NCBI RefSeq assembly: GCF_000331735.1
Contig: NC_020126.1
Coordinates: forward strand, 5,412,501 to 5,476,500
Length of the DNA stretch: 64,000 nt
Source of the DNA: Myxococcus stipitatus DSM 14675
GTDB lineage: Bacteria; Myxococcota; Myxococcia; Myxococcales; Myxococcaceae
Reading direction: 5' to 3'
The translations under genes were made by a program, and so were the position numbers. Shown piece by piece: positions 63,002-64,000 of the stretch. A model generated the notes under the pieces. It was not told where the DNA came from and made no database searches. It worked only from the letters and a program-made list of their open reading frames with translations. Within the stretch, counting starts at the first letter, position 1, and every line of letters starts with the position of its first letter.

Positions 63002-64000
63002 TTGAAGCTCGACGCGACACGTACGCTGTTGGTGACCCGGTCCGACTTGCGCCGCATCGTCGAGGAGGTGGGCACGGACACCCTCATGGACGAGCTCATC
63101 CGCGACCTGACGGACGCGCTGCGGACGTTCGACGGAGACCTCACGGAGGTGCGCAAGCGGGACGGCTTCCTGCTGGAGCACCCGCGCCAGACGGGGTGCC
63201 TGGAGTGGATGCCGGTGATGCGGCGGGGGGACTCGGTGACGGTGAAGATGGTGGGCTACAGCCCGCTCAACCCCGAGGAGCAGGGGCTGCCCACCATCAT
63301 CGCGACGAACAGCCTCTATGACGTGAAGACGGGGCACCTGCTCGCGCTGATGGACGGGGTGTTCGCGACGGCGTTGCGCACGGGCGCGGCCTCGGCGGTC
63401 GCCACGCGCTGCCTGGCCTCGCCCGACAGCCGCGTGCTGGGGCTCGTGGGCTGTGGCGCGCAGGCGGTGACGCAGCTTCACGCCATCAGCCGCGTCTTCC
63501 CGCTCACGGAGGTGCTGGCCTTCGACACGAGCGCGGAGGCGCAGCAGTCGCTGGCGCGGCGCACGCGCTTCCTGGGGCTGGAGGTGAAGGCCGTGTCGCT
63601 CGCGGAGGTGGAGGCGCGCTCGGACATCCTCTGCACGGCGACATCGGTCGTCGTGGGCGGAGGCCCGGTCATTTCAGGGGAGATACTCAAGCCGCATGTC
63701 CACATCAACGCGGTGGGCTCGGACCTGCCCAGCAAGACGGAGCTGCCCAAGGCGGTGCTGGAGCGCAGCCTCGTGTGCCCGGACTTCCTGGCGCAGGCGA
63801 TGGTGGAGGGCGAGTGCCAGCAGTTGCGCCCGGACCAGGTGGGCCCGGACCTCGTCACGCTGGTGAAGAACCCGGACGTGTATGAGCCGTGGCGTCAGCG
63901 AATGACGGTGTTCGACTCCACGGGGTACGCGCTGGAGGATCAGGTCGTCACCGCGCTGCTACTGCGGCACGCGGAGCGGCTGGGACTGGGCACCTCCGTG
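63002..64000 (+). CDS. Ornithine cyclodeaminase/mu-crystallin family protein (3' end outside window)
   Basis: The frame is open from a TTG at 63002, with AGGGG about 8 bases upstream, to the last base, 333 codons with no stop, so the gene continues beyond the window. Family features are MRRGDSVTVKMVGYSPLNP with the substrate-region Lys, LLALMDGVFATALRTGAASAVATRCLA, and the NAD-binding VLGLVGCGAQAVTQLHAI. The later stretch has ILCTATSVVVG and HINAVGSDLPSKTELP, with the catalytic Asp. Members make proline from ornithine or reduce ketimines, so the substrate is open. TTG is a weak start; a later GTG is possible. Confidence 0.9.
   Translation, partial: MKLDATRTLLVTRSDLRRIVEEVGTDTLMDELIRDLTDALRTFDGDLTEVRKRDGFLLEHPRQTGCLEWMPVMRRGDSVTVKMVGYSPLNPEEQGLPTIIATNSLYDVKTGHLLALMDGVFATALRTGAASAVATRCLASPDSRVLGLVGCGAQAVTQLHAISRVFPLTEVLAFDTSAEAQQSLARRTRFLGLEVKAVSLAEVEARSDILCTATSVVVGGGPVISGEILKPHVHINAVGSDLPSKTELPKAVLERSLVCPDFLAQAMVEGECQQLRPDQVGPDLVTLVKNPDVYEPWRQRMTVFDSTGYALEDQVVTALLLRHAERLGLGTSV

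Overview
The window is about 70% GC, densely packed and rich in Ser/Thr kinases, FHA/sigma-54 regulators, lipoproteins and small conserved proteins. This fits a myxobacterium of the Cystobacterineae (Myxococcus, Corallococcus or Pyxidicoccus type). The genus is inferred from gene style only. I saw no rRNA, tRNA, CRISPR array, insertion sequence or prophage.

Layout. 0-3.4 kb: the tail of a gene running in from outside, an FmdB zinc ribbon, a lipoprotein, a PHP phosphoesterase and small proteins. 3.4-17.6 kb: a secreted GH13 amylase, four tandem Ser/Thr kinases on the minus strand, a divergent FHA-sigma-54 activator and a DUF4382 lipoprotein. A three-hairpin RNA with a strong terminator follows at about 17.68-17.80 kb and resembles the developmental sRNA Pxr. 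17.8-22.8 kb: two exported proteins and an ECF sigma-response regulator-histidine kinase operon. 23.0-30.2 kb: a tightly coupled glgE-treS-mak-glgB operon that turns trehalose into branched alpha-glucan. 30.2-35.7 kb: a nucleoside hydrolase, a non-coding stretch with three copies of a degenerate repeat, a VOC/LysR divergent pair, and a polyprenyl synthetase-GbsR-cyclotransferase-like operon behind a palindromic operator. 35.8-49.0 kb: an MFS transporter, a chemoreceptor, an M20 amidohydrolase, outer-membrane barrels, a guanidinium exporter under a guanidine-III riboswitch, a SulP transporter, an AspT-type antiporter and a HAD phosphatase.

49.2-55.3 kb holds a membrane-anchored patatin-like lipase and a compact RiPP-like locus. 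The locus has a precursor with five and a half near-identical 25/26-residue repeats, an ATP-grasp ligase of the graspetide/RimK type and a 2OG-Fe(II) oxygenase. 55.3-56.6 kb looks eroded: an immunity-like fragment, an orphan XRE regulator and a short membrane fragment. 56.6-61.6 kb is a minus-strand group ending in periplasmic asparaginase and aspartate 4-decarboxylase, which together take asparagine to alanine. The window closes with a formylglycine-generating enzyme homologue and an ornithine cyclodeaminase-family gene cut by the window edge.

The three most notable items are the multicore graspetide-like locus (52.94-55.29 kb), the Pxr-like RNA (17.68-17.80 kb) and the guanidine-III riboswitch with its own promoter in front of the SMR exporter (42.52-42.63 kb).
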